In this document: one piece after another, positions 8,769 to 18,292 of the stretch
Layout of the letters: every line of letters begins with the position of its first letter
How positions within the stretch are numbered: the first letter of the stretch is position 1
Source: Marivirga aurantiaca
GTDB lineage: Bacteria; Bacteroidota; Bacteroidia; Cytophagales; Cyclobacteriaceae
Length of the DNA stretch: 64,000 nt
Direction: 5' to 3'
Assembly (NCBI RefSeq): GCF_016679925.1
Contig: NZ_JAEQBW010000001.1
Location: 1,054,001-1,118,000 of the forward strand
Made by a program: the position numbers and the translations under genes
Notes under the pieces: generated by a model
The model's database searches: none
Told to the model about the DNA's origin: nothing
The model's input: only the letters and a program-made list of their open reading frames with translations

Positions 8769-11669
8769 TTAATACTTCAGGATAAACTCTTGTAAGTTCT
8801 CGGCTCTTTCCAGGATCAATTTCTTTCTAAGCCTATAGCGTGCTATTTCTACACCTCTTACTGAGATATTAAGCAAATGTGCTATTTCCTTGGTGCTTAG
8901 GTTCATCCTTAAATAAGCACTTAGTTTCATTTCCTGGGGACTCAAATTCGGATAGTTATCTTTCAGTCTTTTGATGAAGTCTCCATGCACCTGATCAAAA
9001 TGTATGGAAAAATGCTCCCAATCATTATCTGAAGCTATGTTCTTATCAATGTTATGGATGATTTTGTTGATCTCATGCTGTACTTCCTGATTTTTGCTCC
9101 TTTTAATGATGGCATTCAAATTTGTTTTTACATGGCTAATAAATCCGTTTTTATTAATAAGGTGCATAGTTGAGGTTGCTAATTCCTTATTTTGGATCTC
9201 AATTTTGGCTTTTAATTTCTCGTTTTTGAGTCGCTCTATTTCCTGCTCAGATGATTTGAGTTCCGAATCAATTCTATTGATTTCCTTTTCTTTTTCCTCT
9301 GTGAGTACCTCAGTTTTCTTTTTATAGTGGAATTCAAAAGCATAGAATATGACAAACAGTAATGCTATGCTCAACCCAAAATAAATTGTATAGGCCACTT
9401 TTGTCCGATACCAGGGTGGGCTAATGATAAAAGTGAATGTAGCAGGATTGCTGATTTGGTTGTAAATGTTTTTGGCTTGCACATGAAAGGTGTATTTGCC
9501 CTCTTTTAAATTGGTATATTCCTTCACCATTCTGTTACTCCATTCGCTATAGCCTTCCTCTAAATTCTCCAGCCAATATTGGTACTGAGTATTGTTTTGT
9601 CCTTCTACAAAAGGAGCACTAAATGAAAAATGAATGGCATTATTTTTAAAAGATATTTCAGGAATTTCCTCTTTAGGTTGGGTGAACTGGATTTTTTGGT
9701 CTTTAATATACCTTCCTTTCAATATTAGAGAATCATTGGAAGTAGTTAGTTGTATTTTGTTGATTAGGGCCGAGAAGTTATGGTTAACAGACTTTTGTAA
9801 CTGATTATTGAAATGAATAAAACCTTCTTTAGCTGCAAATAATACTTGATTTGCCTCTAATGTAATAAGGTTTTGAAGGTCATCATTTAATAATAAATTT
9901 AATCTGTTGAAAATGTCAGTATGCTTTTCATAGGTTCTGTTCGATTGTTTTTCCAGGACACCTATGTCCGTCATGCTGGCATAGAATACATTACCAATAG
10001 GATCTTCGGAGAGGCTCATAATCTGGCTGTCGTCTCCAAGTAGGCTGTTAAAATAATCATCTTCAATAAATCGATCAGATTTCTTATCATATTGATATAC
10101 ACCATGTTCTGTCGTGAAAATAAGCCGGTTATTCACACGCCAAACGTTAATGAGAAGGGTAGAGGGCAGACCGGATTCTATGCCATAGTATTTGAAAGTA
10201 ACGGAGTGTAAGTCATCATCTAAATTAATTCTATAGACTCCTTTGTATCCATGGGTCATCCATATATATCCATCCTGATCTTGCTGCATCACCCGGGAAG
10301 ATTCATTGAACCCTTTAAGTTTTCTTACAAATCTCAGACCCTTAGATGTTTTTTTAAATAGTGCCAAACCTTTATAGTTTCCCTGAAGTACATACTCAGG
10401 AAAATTTTTTAGTTCCAGAAAAGTCCATGTTCCCGCAATGGGAGCAATTAAATGCGCTTTCCCGTTTCTTATGCTGTAAGCACCGTTGTGGTGCCCCATG
10501 ATAGTTTCCCCTCCGATATTACTGATACTATATACTTGTCCAATTGAATTTTCTACCAGATATAGTCGGGAATCGGTTCTTTGAATGTCTTTATAATAAA
10601 GCCCGTTATTTGTTCCATAATAAAGTGTATCGTTTTTCAGAAGGGCATCATATCCCGTGCCCGGCAATTCTATCTGTTCATTGGCATGAGTGAAAGGAAG
10701 GTTTAATTCAATCATTGAAATACCATTGTTGTGGCCCAGCCATAAGTTTCCCTGTATGTCTTCAAAGAGTGATAAAACAGTTCTATTCTCAATACCTTTC
10801 CCTTTATTAAGATGTAGGTCAATATCACCTTTTGCATTTAATATCGCTACCCCCTCATTTTGGGTACCAATGGCTATATTTCCATTGTTAAGTCGTATGG
10901 CCTGGTTAATAGCAGCTTTTTGAAGGAATGATTTATTCTGTTGTGACCATTCTGTAAATCCCTGAGATGAGCTAATATAAATGCCTTCATTATATGTACA
11001 AATAAGAAGCTGGTCATTGGCAATAGGCAGTATACTTGTAATAGTCTTATTTTTGAAGAATTCCCCTCCATTGATTAGCTGTAAACTATCTTCTCCCATT
11101 ACTGATAAACCGGTTTCCAGCTGGTTTACATACACCTCATGATTCACCATATGAAAACTCTCTGGATCATATTCCGGATCAATGTTTTTAACGAACTCAT
11201 CTTTTTGATTGAAAATGAATATATCTTCAAACGTACAGAATATTACCTCATCATTGCGTTCATAAATCCTCCAGGTTTCATCAAAGTTTCTTTTGCTTGC
11301 AGGTAATTTATTGGCCAGGGAAATAAACTCAAATATCCCATTTTGATTGGGTATAAAATAGCCGAAGTCCCCCTGACCGGACACATATATTTTCCCATCC
11401 GCATTAATAAATACGTAGCGGCATTTGGTGCCTCTTTCCAGGGTATACCTTTCCCAATGCGTGCCATCAAATTCCAGGAGACCAAAATTATTAGCTACAT
11501 AAATGAGACCCTCCGAACTTTGGGTGATTTTCCAATTCTGAATGCCCCCCACATAATCCTGACTTGAGTAGTATTTGCTGAACGGCAATCCTAAAGGTTT
11601 GAATTGAGCATTCAATTTATAGATCAAGAGTAATGAAAATGAAAATGTTAAAATAATGAGTTTATGCAT
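8769..11669 (-). CDS. Membrane-spanning beta-propeller/Y_Y_Y sensor with LuxR-type DNA-binding domain
   Basis: The protein has 966 residues from the ATG at 11669, which begins a good signal sequence ending KLNAQ. An upstream ATG at 11711 would add 14 residues and spoil it. Residues about 20-640 form a periplasmic beta-propeller of the two-component-regulator type. A Y_Y_Y domain follows (about 680-745), then one membrane helix (YTIYFGLSIALLFVIFYAFEF), a charged coiled coil and a C-terminal LuxR/GerE helix-turn-helix (LSPQEMKLSAYLRMNLSTKE). There is no histidine kinase or receiver domain, so one chain would join outside sensing to DNA binding. It is divergent from susC and is the likely activator of the glucan locus. 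Confidence 0.88.
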   Translation of the reverse strand: MHKLIILTFSFSLLLIYKLNAQFKPLGLPFSKYYSSQDYVGGIQNWKITQSSEGLIYVANNFGLLEFDGTHWERYTLERGTKCRYVFINADGKIYVSGQGDFGYFIPNQNGIFEFISLANKLPASKRNFDETWRIYERNDEVIFCTFEDIFIFNQKDEFVKNIDPEYDPESFHMVNHEVYVNQLETGLSVMGEDSLQLINGGEFFKNKTITSILPIANDQLLICTYNEGIYISSSQGFTEWSQQNKSFLQKAAINQAIRLNNGNIAIGTQNEGVAILNAKGDIDLHLNKGKGIENRTVLSLFEDIQGNLWLGHNNGISMIELNLPFTHANEQIELPGTGYDALLKNDTLYYGTNNGLYYKDIQRTDSRLYLVENSIGQVYSISNIGGETIMGHHNGAYSIRNGKAHLIAPIAGTWTFLELKNFPEYVLQGNYKGLALFKKTSKGLRFVRKLKGFNESSRVMQQDQDGYIWMTHGYKGVYRINLDDDLHSVTFKYYGIESGLPSTLLINVWRVNNRLIFTTEHGVYQYDKKSDRFIEDDYFNSLLGDDSQIMSLSEDPIGNVFYASMTDIGVLEKQSNRTYEKHTDIFNRLNLLLNDDLQNLITLEANQVLFAAKEGFIHFNNQLQKSVNHNFSALINKIQLTTSNDSLILKGRYIKDQKIQFTQPKEEIPEISFKNNAIHFSFSAPFVEGQNNTQYQYWLENLEEGYSEWSNRMVKEYTNLKEGKYTFHVQAKNIYNQISNPATFTFIISPPWYRTKVAYTIYFGLSIALLFVIFYAFEFHYKKKTEVLTEEKEKEINRIDSELKSSEQEIERLKNEKLKAKIEIQNKELATSTMHLINKNGFISHVKTNLNAIIKRSKNQEVQHEINKIIHNIDKNIASDNDWEHFSIHFDQVHGDFIKRLKDNYPNLSPQEMKLSAYLRMNLSTKEIAHLLNISVRGVEIARYRLRKKLILERAENLQEFILKY

Positions 11670-12002
11670 CTTAAAATATGGTGATAAACATTTTAGCAGA
11701 CGTTCATTCATAGTGATGTATTTGATAGAATTAGATGTAGTGTTTTATTCTCTCTTAAATCTATATAAAATATATCATAAAACCATATTATAGCTATTTT
11801 AATGCCTATCTGATGTATTTTTGAGTAATAGATAAAATTGAGTTGATGTATTATTGATGTATTAAATTATTTTGGAGATAAAGATTATTGGCTTTCATTT
11901 GGTCAATATAATATCGGGTCAGGTTAAAATTATGTCGGTTTACTGGCTAGTACAACTAGGATTATTCTGATAAAATAAAACCAAAATAACTTAATACATA
12001 CT
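11670..12002. promoter_or_regulatory. Divergent control region between the regulator gene and susC
   Basis: This region of about 330 bp is very AT-rich and has no gene. It holds four exact copies of TGATGTATT in the same orientation, at 11714-11722, 11811-11819, 11844-11852 and 11855-11863. Their spacings are 97, 33 and 11 bp, near multiples of a DNA helical turn. I did not find a clean TTG-N17-23-TAnnTTTG promoter here. The repeats are candidate binding sites for the adjacent regulator. Confidence 0.55.
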
Positions 12003-15000
12003 ATGAAACAGACTTTACTCATTCTCCTCTTTTTACTGACAGGGTATCTGGCCATTGCGCAGGGTACAGTGTCTGGTACTGTCTCTGATCTTTCAGGAGA
12101 ACCCTTACCGGGAGTTAATATAATGAAGGTTGGCACCAGTGATGGTGTGGTTACTGATCTTGATGGAAATTACACCATCCAGGCTAGTGCTGATGATGTG
12201 CTTCGATTTAGCTTTATTGGATTCAGCTCACAAAACATTACTGTAGGAGAAAAATCAGTGATTAACGTAAGACTGGAAGAAGATATCTCATCGCTTACCG
12301 AAGTAGTTGTGGTAGGATATGGTAGTCAAAAGAAATCAGTGGCATCAGCAGCAATTTCGAGCGCAGATGTAGAATCAATGGAGAAACTAAGTATTCCGAA
12401 TGTAGGCCGTTCTTTACAAGGTTTAGTGAATGGAGTTACTGTTAGTGGGGTTTCAGGCCAACCAGGAAGTAATCCGACAATTCTTATACGTGGTGTAGGA
12501 AGTAATTCTAATAACAGACCTTTAGTGGTAATTGATGGCTTACAGACACAAGTTGAAAATTTAAATGCTCTTTCTCCAAATGATATTGAATCCATTCAAG
12601 TACTGAAGGATGCTGCCTCTACGGCAATTTATGGTACCAGAGGGGCCAATGGAGTAATAGTGGTGAAAACCAAATCCGGAAAACCGGGTCAAATGCAATT
12701 AGATTATAATGGCTCCTATTTTATTCAGTCTGCCTGGAAAAAGCCTCAAATGCTAAATGCAGAACAATACGTGGATATCATTAATGAAAAATATGCAAAT
12801 GGGAATACTAACCTGCCATTAGGTTTTCCTGAGATAGGAACCACTCCTGCGGTGGATACTGATTGGATGGATAGATTATTTACTGATGGTACCATTCAAA
12901 ACCATAATTTATCAGTAAGTAAAGGCACTGAGAATGGACATATATTTGCCTCACTCTCTTATACCGGTCAAGATGGAATTGTAGCTCCTGAAAAATCATA
13001 TTTTGATCGTATAACAGTAAGGCTTAATTCTGAAACTAGAATAACAGACTTTATTACATTCGGACAGAATTTATCTGTCACTGCAACGAGGGCTAGTTCT
13101 ATCCCTGAAAATAATGAATTTGGAACTCCAATAGCTGACGCTATAGTATATGATCCTTTGACCCCGGTTTTTGATAATAATGCTCAATTTGGGTTTGCGC
13201 AATCTCCATATGTTCAAAAGGAATATGTTAATCCGTTTAGTAGAATATTCCTTAGCAATAGAGAAACAAATTCTGATCAGATATTCGGAAATGCATTCCT
13301 TGAATTTCAGCCAATTAGTTGGTTGAAATTTAGAACTGATTTAGGAGTGAATAGATATAATGAAATAATTGACAATTATTCTCCGGCCTATCAATTAACT
13401 CCGGCCTTTATGAATGATAATAGCTCAGTAAGTAACCAAAGCTATAGTAATTTCAGATGGCAGTGGGAAAACTATGTCACTGCTACAAAAGATTTTGGCT
13501 TACATAATATTGAAGCTGTTTTAGGTTCTACAGCCATCAGGTTTACTGAGAAGTCTTTTGGAGCTTCTGGTCAAAATTTACCAGTCGAGGCTGTTGAAAA
13601 TAAAAATTTAAGATATGTCAATTTAACTCCGGACTCTTCAAGAAGGTCCTATGGAGGTGCTAGTGCCCCAAGAATTAATTCCAGTATATTTTTCAGGACT
13701 TTGTATAATTATGATGAGAAATATCTGGCCACAGTCTCTTTCCGTAGAGATGGATCTTCAAATTTTGGTAGCGAGTATAGATTTGCAATATTCCCGTCTT
13801 TTTCTGCCGGTTGGGTTGCTTCGGAAGAAAGCTTCTTTAATGTCCCATTAGTTGATTTTGCTAAACTTAGGGTGAGTTATGGCTCAAATGGTAGTGATAA
13901 TATTGGAGCTTTTAATTATACAAGTTTAGTTATTTTTAACAGTACCTACCAGTTTGGTGATGCTACAAATCAAACTATCTATTATGGTGCTACACCAGCA
14001 AGTCTATCTAATCCATTTGTAAGATGGGAAGAATCTAAACAATTGGATATAGGATTGGAAACAAAATTATTTGATAACCAGGTTTCTTTCGAACTTGACT
14101 ATTATAAAAAAGTAACTGATGGCTTATTAATTGTAAATGGAGCTACTCCTATTATTGGAGGTAATAACCCGGCTTTTACTAATGTAGGTCAAATCGAAAA
14201 TTCAGGTTTTGAATTTAAAATTGATTACTACAAGCAAGTAGGTGAACTCGGATTAGGAGCTACTTTAAATGGCTCAACTCTTAATAACATTGTGACCAGA
14301 GTAGACGGAAATAATGGATTTTTAAATGGTTATAACTGGCCTGTAAGAAATGCTTTTATAAGCAGAATGGAAGTTGGTGAACCCTTATTTTATTTTAGAG
14401 GCTACCAGGCAGATGGAATTTTCCGAGATGAGTCTGAAGTTTTTAGTCACATCAATAGGGAAGGAGATTTGTTACAACCCAATGCAAAGCCAGGGGATTT
14501 GCGCTATGTTGATGTAAATGATGATGGCGAAATCAATCTTGATGACTGGACAAATATTGGTAAGCCCTGGGCTGATTTTACTTTTGGTTTAAACCTTACA
14601 GCTAACTATAAAGCATTTGACTTTAATATGTTGATTGTTGGGCAGACTGGCAACCAAATATATAGAACTTTTGAAAGGCAGGATGTAGTAAATAATAATT
14701 ATACAATAGAATGGCTGGACAGGTGGTCTGAAACAAACCCTGATGGATCTTATCCCAGGGTGGTCACAGGAGCTGTAGATCCTGTTGCCAATAATAATAG
14801 TCCATCCAGCTTTTTTGTAGAAGACGGTGATTTTGTAAGAATCAAAAATCTTCAAATAGGGTATTCTGTACCACAAAGTATACTCGAAAAGGCCAAAATC
14901 AAGAAAGCCAGAATTTATTTATCAGTCGATAACTTATTAACGCTCACCGGCTATTCCGGATTTGATCCTGAAATTGGAGTATCTAATTACAATGTGGCTG

Positions 15001-15071
15001 CAGCAGGCATAGACAGAGGGTATTATCCTCAAACGAGAAATTATGGTGGTGGAATTCAAGTAAGCTTTTAA
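12003..15071 (+). CDS. SusC/RagA-family TonB-linked outer membrane transporter
   Basis: This 1022-residue protein has a signal peptide ending AIAQ (residue 20). A carboxypeptidase-regulatory-like domain follows at about 22-98 (GTVSDLSGEPLPGVNI), then the SusC signature EVVVVGYGSQKKS, a plug domain ending RGANGVIVVKTKSG, and a beta-barrel to the C-terminus. Members of this family import oligosaccharides across the outer membrane with a SusD partner and TonB energy. The susD gene begins 4 bp after the stop. With GH16 and GH3 genes downstream, beta-1,3-glucan (laminarin) oligosaccharides are the likely cargo. The family call is firm; the substrate is inferred from context. Confidence 0.95.
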   Translation: MKQTLLILLFLLTGYLAIAQGTVSGTVSDLSGEPLPGVNIMKVGTSDGVVTDLDGNYTIQASADDVLRFSFIGFSSQNITVGEKSVINVRLEEDISSLTEVVVVGYGSQKKSVASAAISSADVESMEKLSIPNVGRSLQGLVNGVTVSGVSGQPGSNPTILIRGVGSNSNNRPLVVIDGLQTQVENLNALSPNDIESIQVLKDAASTAIYGTRGANGVIVVKTKSGKPGQMQLDYNGSYFIQSAWKKPQMLNAEQYVDIINEKYANGNTNLPLGFPEIGTTPAVDTDWMDRLFTDGTIQNHNLSVSKGTENGHIFASLSYTGQDGIVAPEKSYFDRITVRLNSETRITDFITFGQNLSVTATRASSIPENNEFGTPIADAIVYDPLTPVFDNNAQFGFAQSPYVQKEYVNPFSRIFLSNRETNSDQIFGNAFLEFQPISWLKFRTDLGVNRYNEIIDNYSPAYQLTPAFMNDNSSVSNQSYSNFRWQWENYVTATKDFGLHNIEAVLGSTAIRFTEKSFGASGQNLPVEAVENKNLRYVNLTPDSSRRSYGGASAPRINSSIFFRTLYNYDEKYLATVSFRRDGSSNFGSEYRFAIFPSFSAGWVASEESFFNVPLVDFAKLRVSYGSNGSDNIGAFNYTSLVIFNSTYQFGDATNQTIYYGATPASLSNPFVRWEESKQLDIGLETKLFDNQVSFELDYYKKVTDGLLIVNGATPIIGGNNPAFTNVGQIENSGFEFKIDYYKQVGELGLGATLNGSTLNNIVTRVDGNNGFLNGYNWPVRNAFISRMEVGEPLFYFRGYQADGIFRDESEVFSHINREGDLLQPNAKPGDLRYVDVNDDGEINLDDWTNIGKPWADFTFGLNLTANYKAFDFNMLIVGQTGNQIYRTFERQDVVNNNYTIEWLDRWSETNPDGSYPRVVTGAVDPVANNNSPSSFFVEDGDFVRIKNLQIGYSVPQSILEKAKIKKARIYLSVDNLLTLTGYSGFDPEIGVSNYNVAAAGIDRGYYPQTRNYGGGIQVSF

Positions 15072-15075
15072 TACT

Positions 15076-16668
15076 ATGAAATCAATGAAATTTATTTATA
15101 TCGCAATTTTAGTAGTGTTTATTTCATCTTGTCAAGACGAATTTATTGAGACAGAACCTCAAGCTACTATTTTAGAAGACAATTACTATCAATCAGAAGA
15201 ACAGATGTTTAGAGGTTTGATAGCAGCCTATGATCCTTTGCAATGGACTTTTGCAGATGGAGCATGGTCAAGTAGTGTGATGTTGGGTGAGATAAGATCT
15301 GATAATGCCAATGCTGGTGGGGATCCATCGGATGGGGATCAGCCCGGTTGGCAGGCTATTGATGACTTCCTTAACACGAGTTTAACTTTGGAAAGTCAGG
15401 CTTTCTGGAAAAAAGGTTGGTGGGGAGTGTATAGGGCAAATCTTATTATCAATAATGATAAACTTTCTTCAGAAGTTATAGATGAGTATAAAGCTGAAGC
15501 TAAATTCTTAAGGGCTTTTTACCATTTTGACATGTTTAGAACTTTTGGTCCTGTGCCAATTATAGACCATGTTATTTTGGAGAATGAGTATTCGGAAATC
15601 GAAAGAGCTAACTTAACAGAGTTGTTTGAATTTATTTCAAACGATTTAGAGGAAGCAATTCCTTTATTACAGGAAGCCAAATATACAGGATCTTTAGCTG
15701 GTAGAGTGAGTAGAACTACAGCTCAAGCTTTATTAGGTAAAGTATATTTATACTGGGCAGATTTAGCCAATGATGACCCCAATTTATTTGATCAGGCAGC
15801 AACTCATTTAAATAATGTGATTACTTCCGGGCAATATCAATTAGTAGATGATTATCATCAACTATTTGCTTTTGGTGTAAAGAATTCCGAAGAATCGGTT
15901 TTTGAAATACAACATACAAATGCAGTTCCTAGTGATTGGGGAGGGGCTGAATTTATTGATGGCAACATGATGACCCAATTGTGTGGAATTAGGGGCTTAT
16001 GTAGCGACCACCCTGAATATGAAGCAGGTTGGGGATTTCTTTTACCAACAGAGAGCTTGAATAGTCACTTTTTGGACGATGATGCCTATAGAAGAACTGC
16101 CAGCATTATTTCTGCGACTGAATTATCTACCGATGGTTGTAATGTAGATTTAGCCGAGCAAAATAGTGCTGATTTTGATGGCTATTTTCAAATAAAATAC
16201 GCCAATTATAAGGATTATACTGCTCCGAATGGGGGAGATCCGGTCTTACAAAAAGATCCAAATCAACCAGTTATCAGATATGCTGATGTTTTATTAATGT
16301 ATGCAGAAGCTTTAGAAAGAGGAAGTGGTTCCTCCGGAGAAGCTATGGAACATATTGATATGGTTAGAGAGAGGGCTGCTGGTCCCGGTGACAATTCCGG
16401 AAACTTTAGAGATACCCAACAATTGATGGCCGAAGAAGGCCTGACTTTATTGGAAGCTATTTGGTATGAAAGAAGAGCTGAGTTTGCTATTGAAGGGGAT
16501 AGATGGTTTGATTTAGTAAGATCTGGCAGAGTTGATAATAATTTGTTCAGTGCTCAAAAAGCTTCAAACCTGGATCAATCAAGAATATACCTTCCTATTC
16601 CTCAAAGAGATATAGACAATACAGGAGGGTCGCTTACTGAATATCCATCTGCTGAATTATTTAATTAA
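15076..16668 (+). CDS. RagB/SusD-family surface glycan-binding lipoprotein
   Basis: This 530-residue lipoprotein has a lipobox at FISSC (Cys19). It shows the SusD pattern: an N-terminal tetratricopeptide-like helical part (ETEPQATILEDNYYQSEEQM, and AEAKFLRAFYHFDMFRTFGP) and the C-terminal signature with YADVLLMYAEALERG and IWYERRAEFAIEGDRWFDLVR. It would cap the SusC barrel and bind glycan at the cell surface. The gene starts 4 bp after susC, as in nearly all such pairs, and a PKD lipoprotein gene follows 23 bp later. Confidence 0.95.
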   Translation: MKSMKFIYIAILVVFISSCQDEFIETEPQATILEDNYYQSEEQMFRGLIAAYDPLQWTFADGAWSSSVMLGEIRSDNANAGGDPSDGDQPGWQAIDDFLNTSLTLESQAFWKKGWWGVYRANLIINNDKLSSEVIDEYKAEAKFLRAFYHFDMFRTFGPVPIIDHVILENEYSEIERANLTELFEFISNDLEEAIPLLQEAKYTGSLAGRVSRTTAQALLGKVYLYWADLANDDPNLFDQAATHLNNVITSGQYQLVDDYHQLFAFGVKNSEESVFEIQHTNAVPSDWGGAEFIDGNMMTQLCGIRGLCSDHPEYEAGWGFLLPTESLNSHFLDDDAYRRTASIISATELSTDGCNVDLAEQNSADFDGYFQIKYANYKDYTAPNGGDPVLQKDPNQPVIRYADVLLMYAEALERGSGSSGEAMEHIDMVRERAAGPGDNSGNFRDTQQLMAEEGLTLLEAIWYERRAEFAIEGDRWFDLVRSGRVDNNLFSAQKASNLDQSRIYLPIPQRDIDNTGGSLTEYPSAELFN

Positions 16669-16691
16669 AGAGTATAACAAATATAAATCCA

Positions 16692-18203
16692 ATGATTATG
16701 AAAAAAACAATTTATCAATTAGGGTTATGGTCATTAATTTTGGCCTTAGTTTTTGCATGTGAAGAAGACCCGGTAGAAGCAGAAGAACCTACTGCCAGTT
16801 TTCAGTATGAAATAGGGGAAACAGATTTTTTAACTGTTACTTTTGAGAATTTTTCCAAAAATTACGAATCATCTTCCTGGGATTTTGGTGACGGAAGCGA
16901 GGGTTCTACTGAAGAGAATCCTGTACATACATATGAAGCTGCAGGTACTTATGATGTAAAACTAACTGTTACTGCTTCATCTGGTGAAACAGCTGAAAGA
17001 ACTGAATCTGTTGAAGTGACAGATCCTTTAGCAGCTGAAAGAGCTTTAATTGGTGAGGATGGTAAAACTTGGCAATTATTAGCTGACCCTTCTACTGGTC
17101 TTAATGCAATTCAGGTTGGTCCCGAAAGCAGAAGCGAAATTTGGTTTGCTGTTGGAGGAACTGGTAATCAGGTTGTGGATCCATGTGTACGTTCATGTAT
17201 ATTTGATGATACCTGGACTTTCAAAACTGACGGTACATACACATTTGAGAATAACGGTGATTTTTGGGCTGAAGGAGGCGTTTGGCCTGAGGAACAAGTA
17301 GGATGTTTTGATGCTACTGTAGAGGGGAGTTTCACTGGTATTGACGGAGCTGACTTATCAGGTTGGGATTCAGGAACTCATGAATTTACATATGATGCGG
17401 CTAATCAAACAATAACAATTAATGGTGGGTTCATTGGACTGTCTAAAGTTGCTACTAACCAAGAGGTTTTAGAACCACAAGAAACCGTTATATATGATGT
17501 TATAAAACTAATAGATTCAAATGTAGATACTTTAGTACTTGAAACCAAATTAGAAGAAGTTGGTGGCTATTGGCAATTTACTTTAGTTAGTTATGATAAT
17601 CCTGCTGATGAGGTTGTTGTTGAAGCTTGTGAGCCAACGGAATGTACTCCATTAGAAGCAATTTCTCCGGATTTGATTTCTCACTCTTTTGCTTCAAATG
17701 ATGCTTCCGAATGGAATTTGATGCAACCAATTACTTCAAACTCAGGAATTGAATTAGGGGTAGACGACCCAACTGATGCCTCAGCACCTAAAGTTGGTAA
17801 GTTCATCCGAACAGCTCAGCAGTTCCAAGAGTTACAGTTTAAGTTAGATCCTGCAAATGCGATTAACTTCGAAAGCTTAACCACAATTACTATGGACGTA
17901 TATCTTCCATCTACTAATGATTATTCAGGTGATTTAACTGATAATGTTTTCATTGGTTTTGGAGCTACTGAGTGTCCTCCAAATTGGTGGGAAGATTTAC
18001 ATCAGTATGAGGAAATGGCAATCGAAAAGGATACATGGGTTACTGTTACTTTCCAATTAGATAATCCATCTACTGTTTTGGCTCCAGATAATGGCGCTAC
18101 TGTTTATGATAGAAATGATTTGGATATGATTTATATTCAAATCGGAGGTGGAGATCATACAGTAGAAGCTGAATTTTTTGTTAGAAACTTTAGTATTGAA
18201 TAA
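16692..18203 (+). CDS. PKD-domain lipoprotein, putative surface glucan-binding protein (SusE/F position)
   Basis: This 503-residue lipoprotein has a lipobox LVFAC (Cys23). A second ATG at 16698 is an equally good start. A PKD domain spans about residues 33-112, with the hallmark SWDFGDGS and HTYEAAGTYDVKLTV. A middle region of about 200 residues has Cys pairs and many Trp and Gly residues. The last 175 residues are beta-rich and look like a carbohydrate-binding module. It has no catalytic motif I can recognise. Its place directly after SusD and before a terminator matches the SusE/SusF-like surface binding proteins of laminarin loci in marine Bacteroidota. The binding role is inferred. Confidence 0.8.
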   Translation: MIMKKTIYQLGLWSLILALVFACEEDPVEAEEPTASFQYEIGETDFLTVTFENFSKNYESSSWDFGDGSEGSTEENPVHTYEAAGTYDVKLTVTASSGETAERTESVEVTDPLAAERALIGEDGKTWQLLADPSTGLNAIQVGPESRSEIWFAVGGTGNQVVDPCVRSCIFDDTWTFKTDGTYTFENNGDFWAEGGVWPEEQVGCFDATVEGSFTGIDGADLSGWDSGTHEFTYDAANQTITINGGFIGLSKVATNQEVLEPQETVIYDVIKLIDSNVDTLVLETKLEEVGGYWQFTLVSYDNPADEVVVEACEPTECTPLEAISPDLISHSFASNDASEWNLMQPITSNSGIELGVDDPTDASAPKVGKFIRTAQQFQELQFKLDPANAINFESLTTITMDVYLPSTNDYSGDLTDNVFIGFGATECPPNWWEDLHQYEEMAIEKDTWVTVTFQLDNPSTVLAPDNGATVYDRNDLDMIYIQIGGGDHTVEAEFFVRNFSIE

Positions 18204-18215
18204 TTAGCCGTTTTT

Positions 18216-18260
18216 AGCTGCCTAATTTCACGTTTTAAGTGTTTTTAGGCAGCTTTTTTT
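18216..18260 (+). terminator. Intrinsic terminator after the PKD lipoprotein gene
   Basis: A 9-bp stem (GCTGCCTAA at 18217-18225 with TTAGGCAGC at 18245-18253) is followed by seven T. It lies 13 bp after the PKD gene stop and before the GH16 gene. It could reduce expression of the enzyme genes relative to SusCD and the binding protein. Confidence 0.85.
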
Positions 18261-18292
18261 AATTAAAATTATAATTAAGCAAATTCTATATT

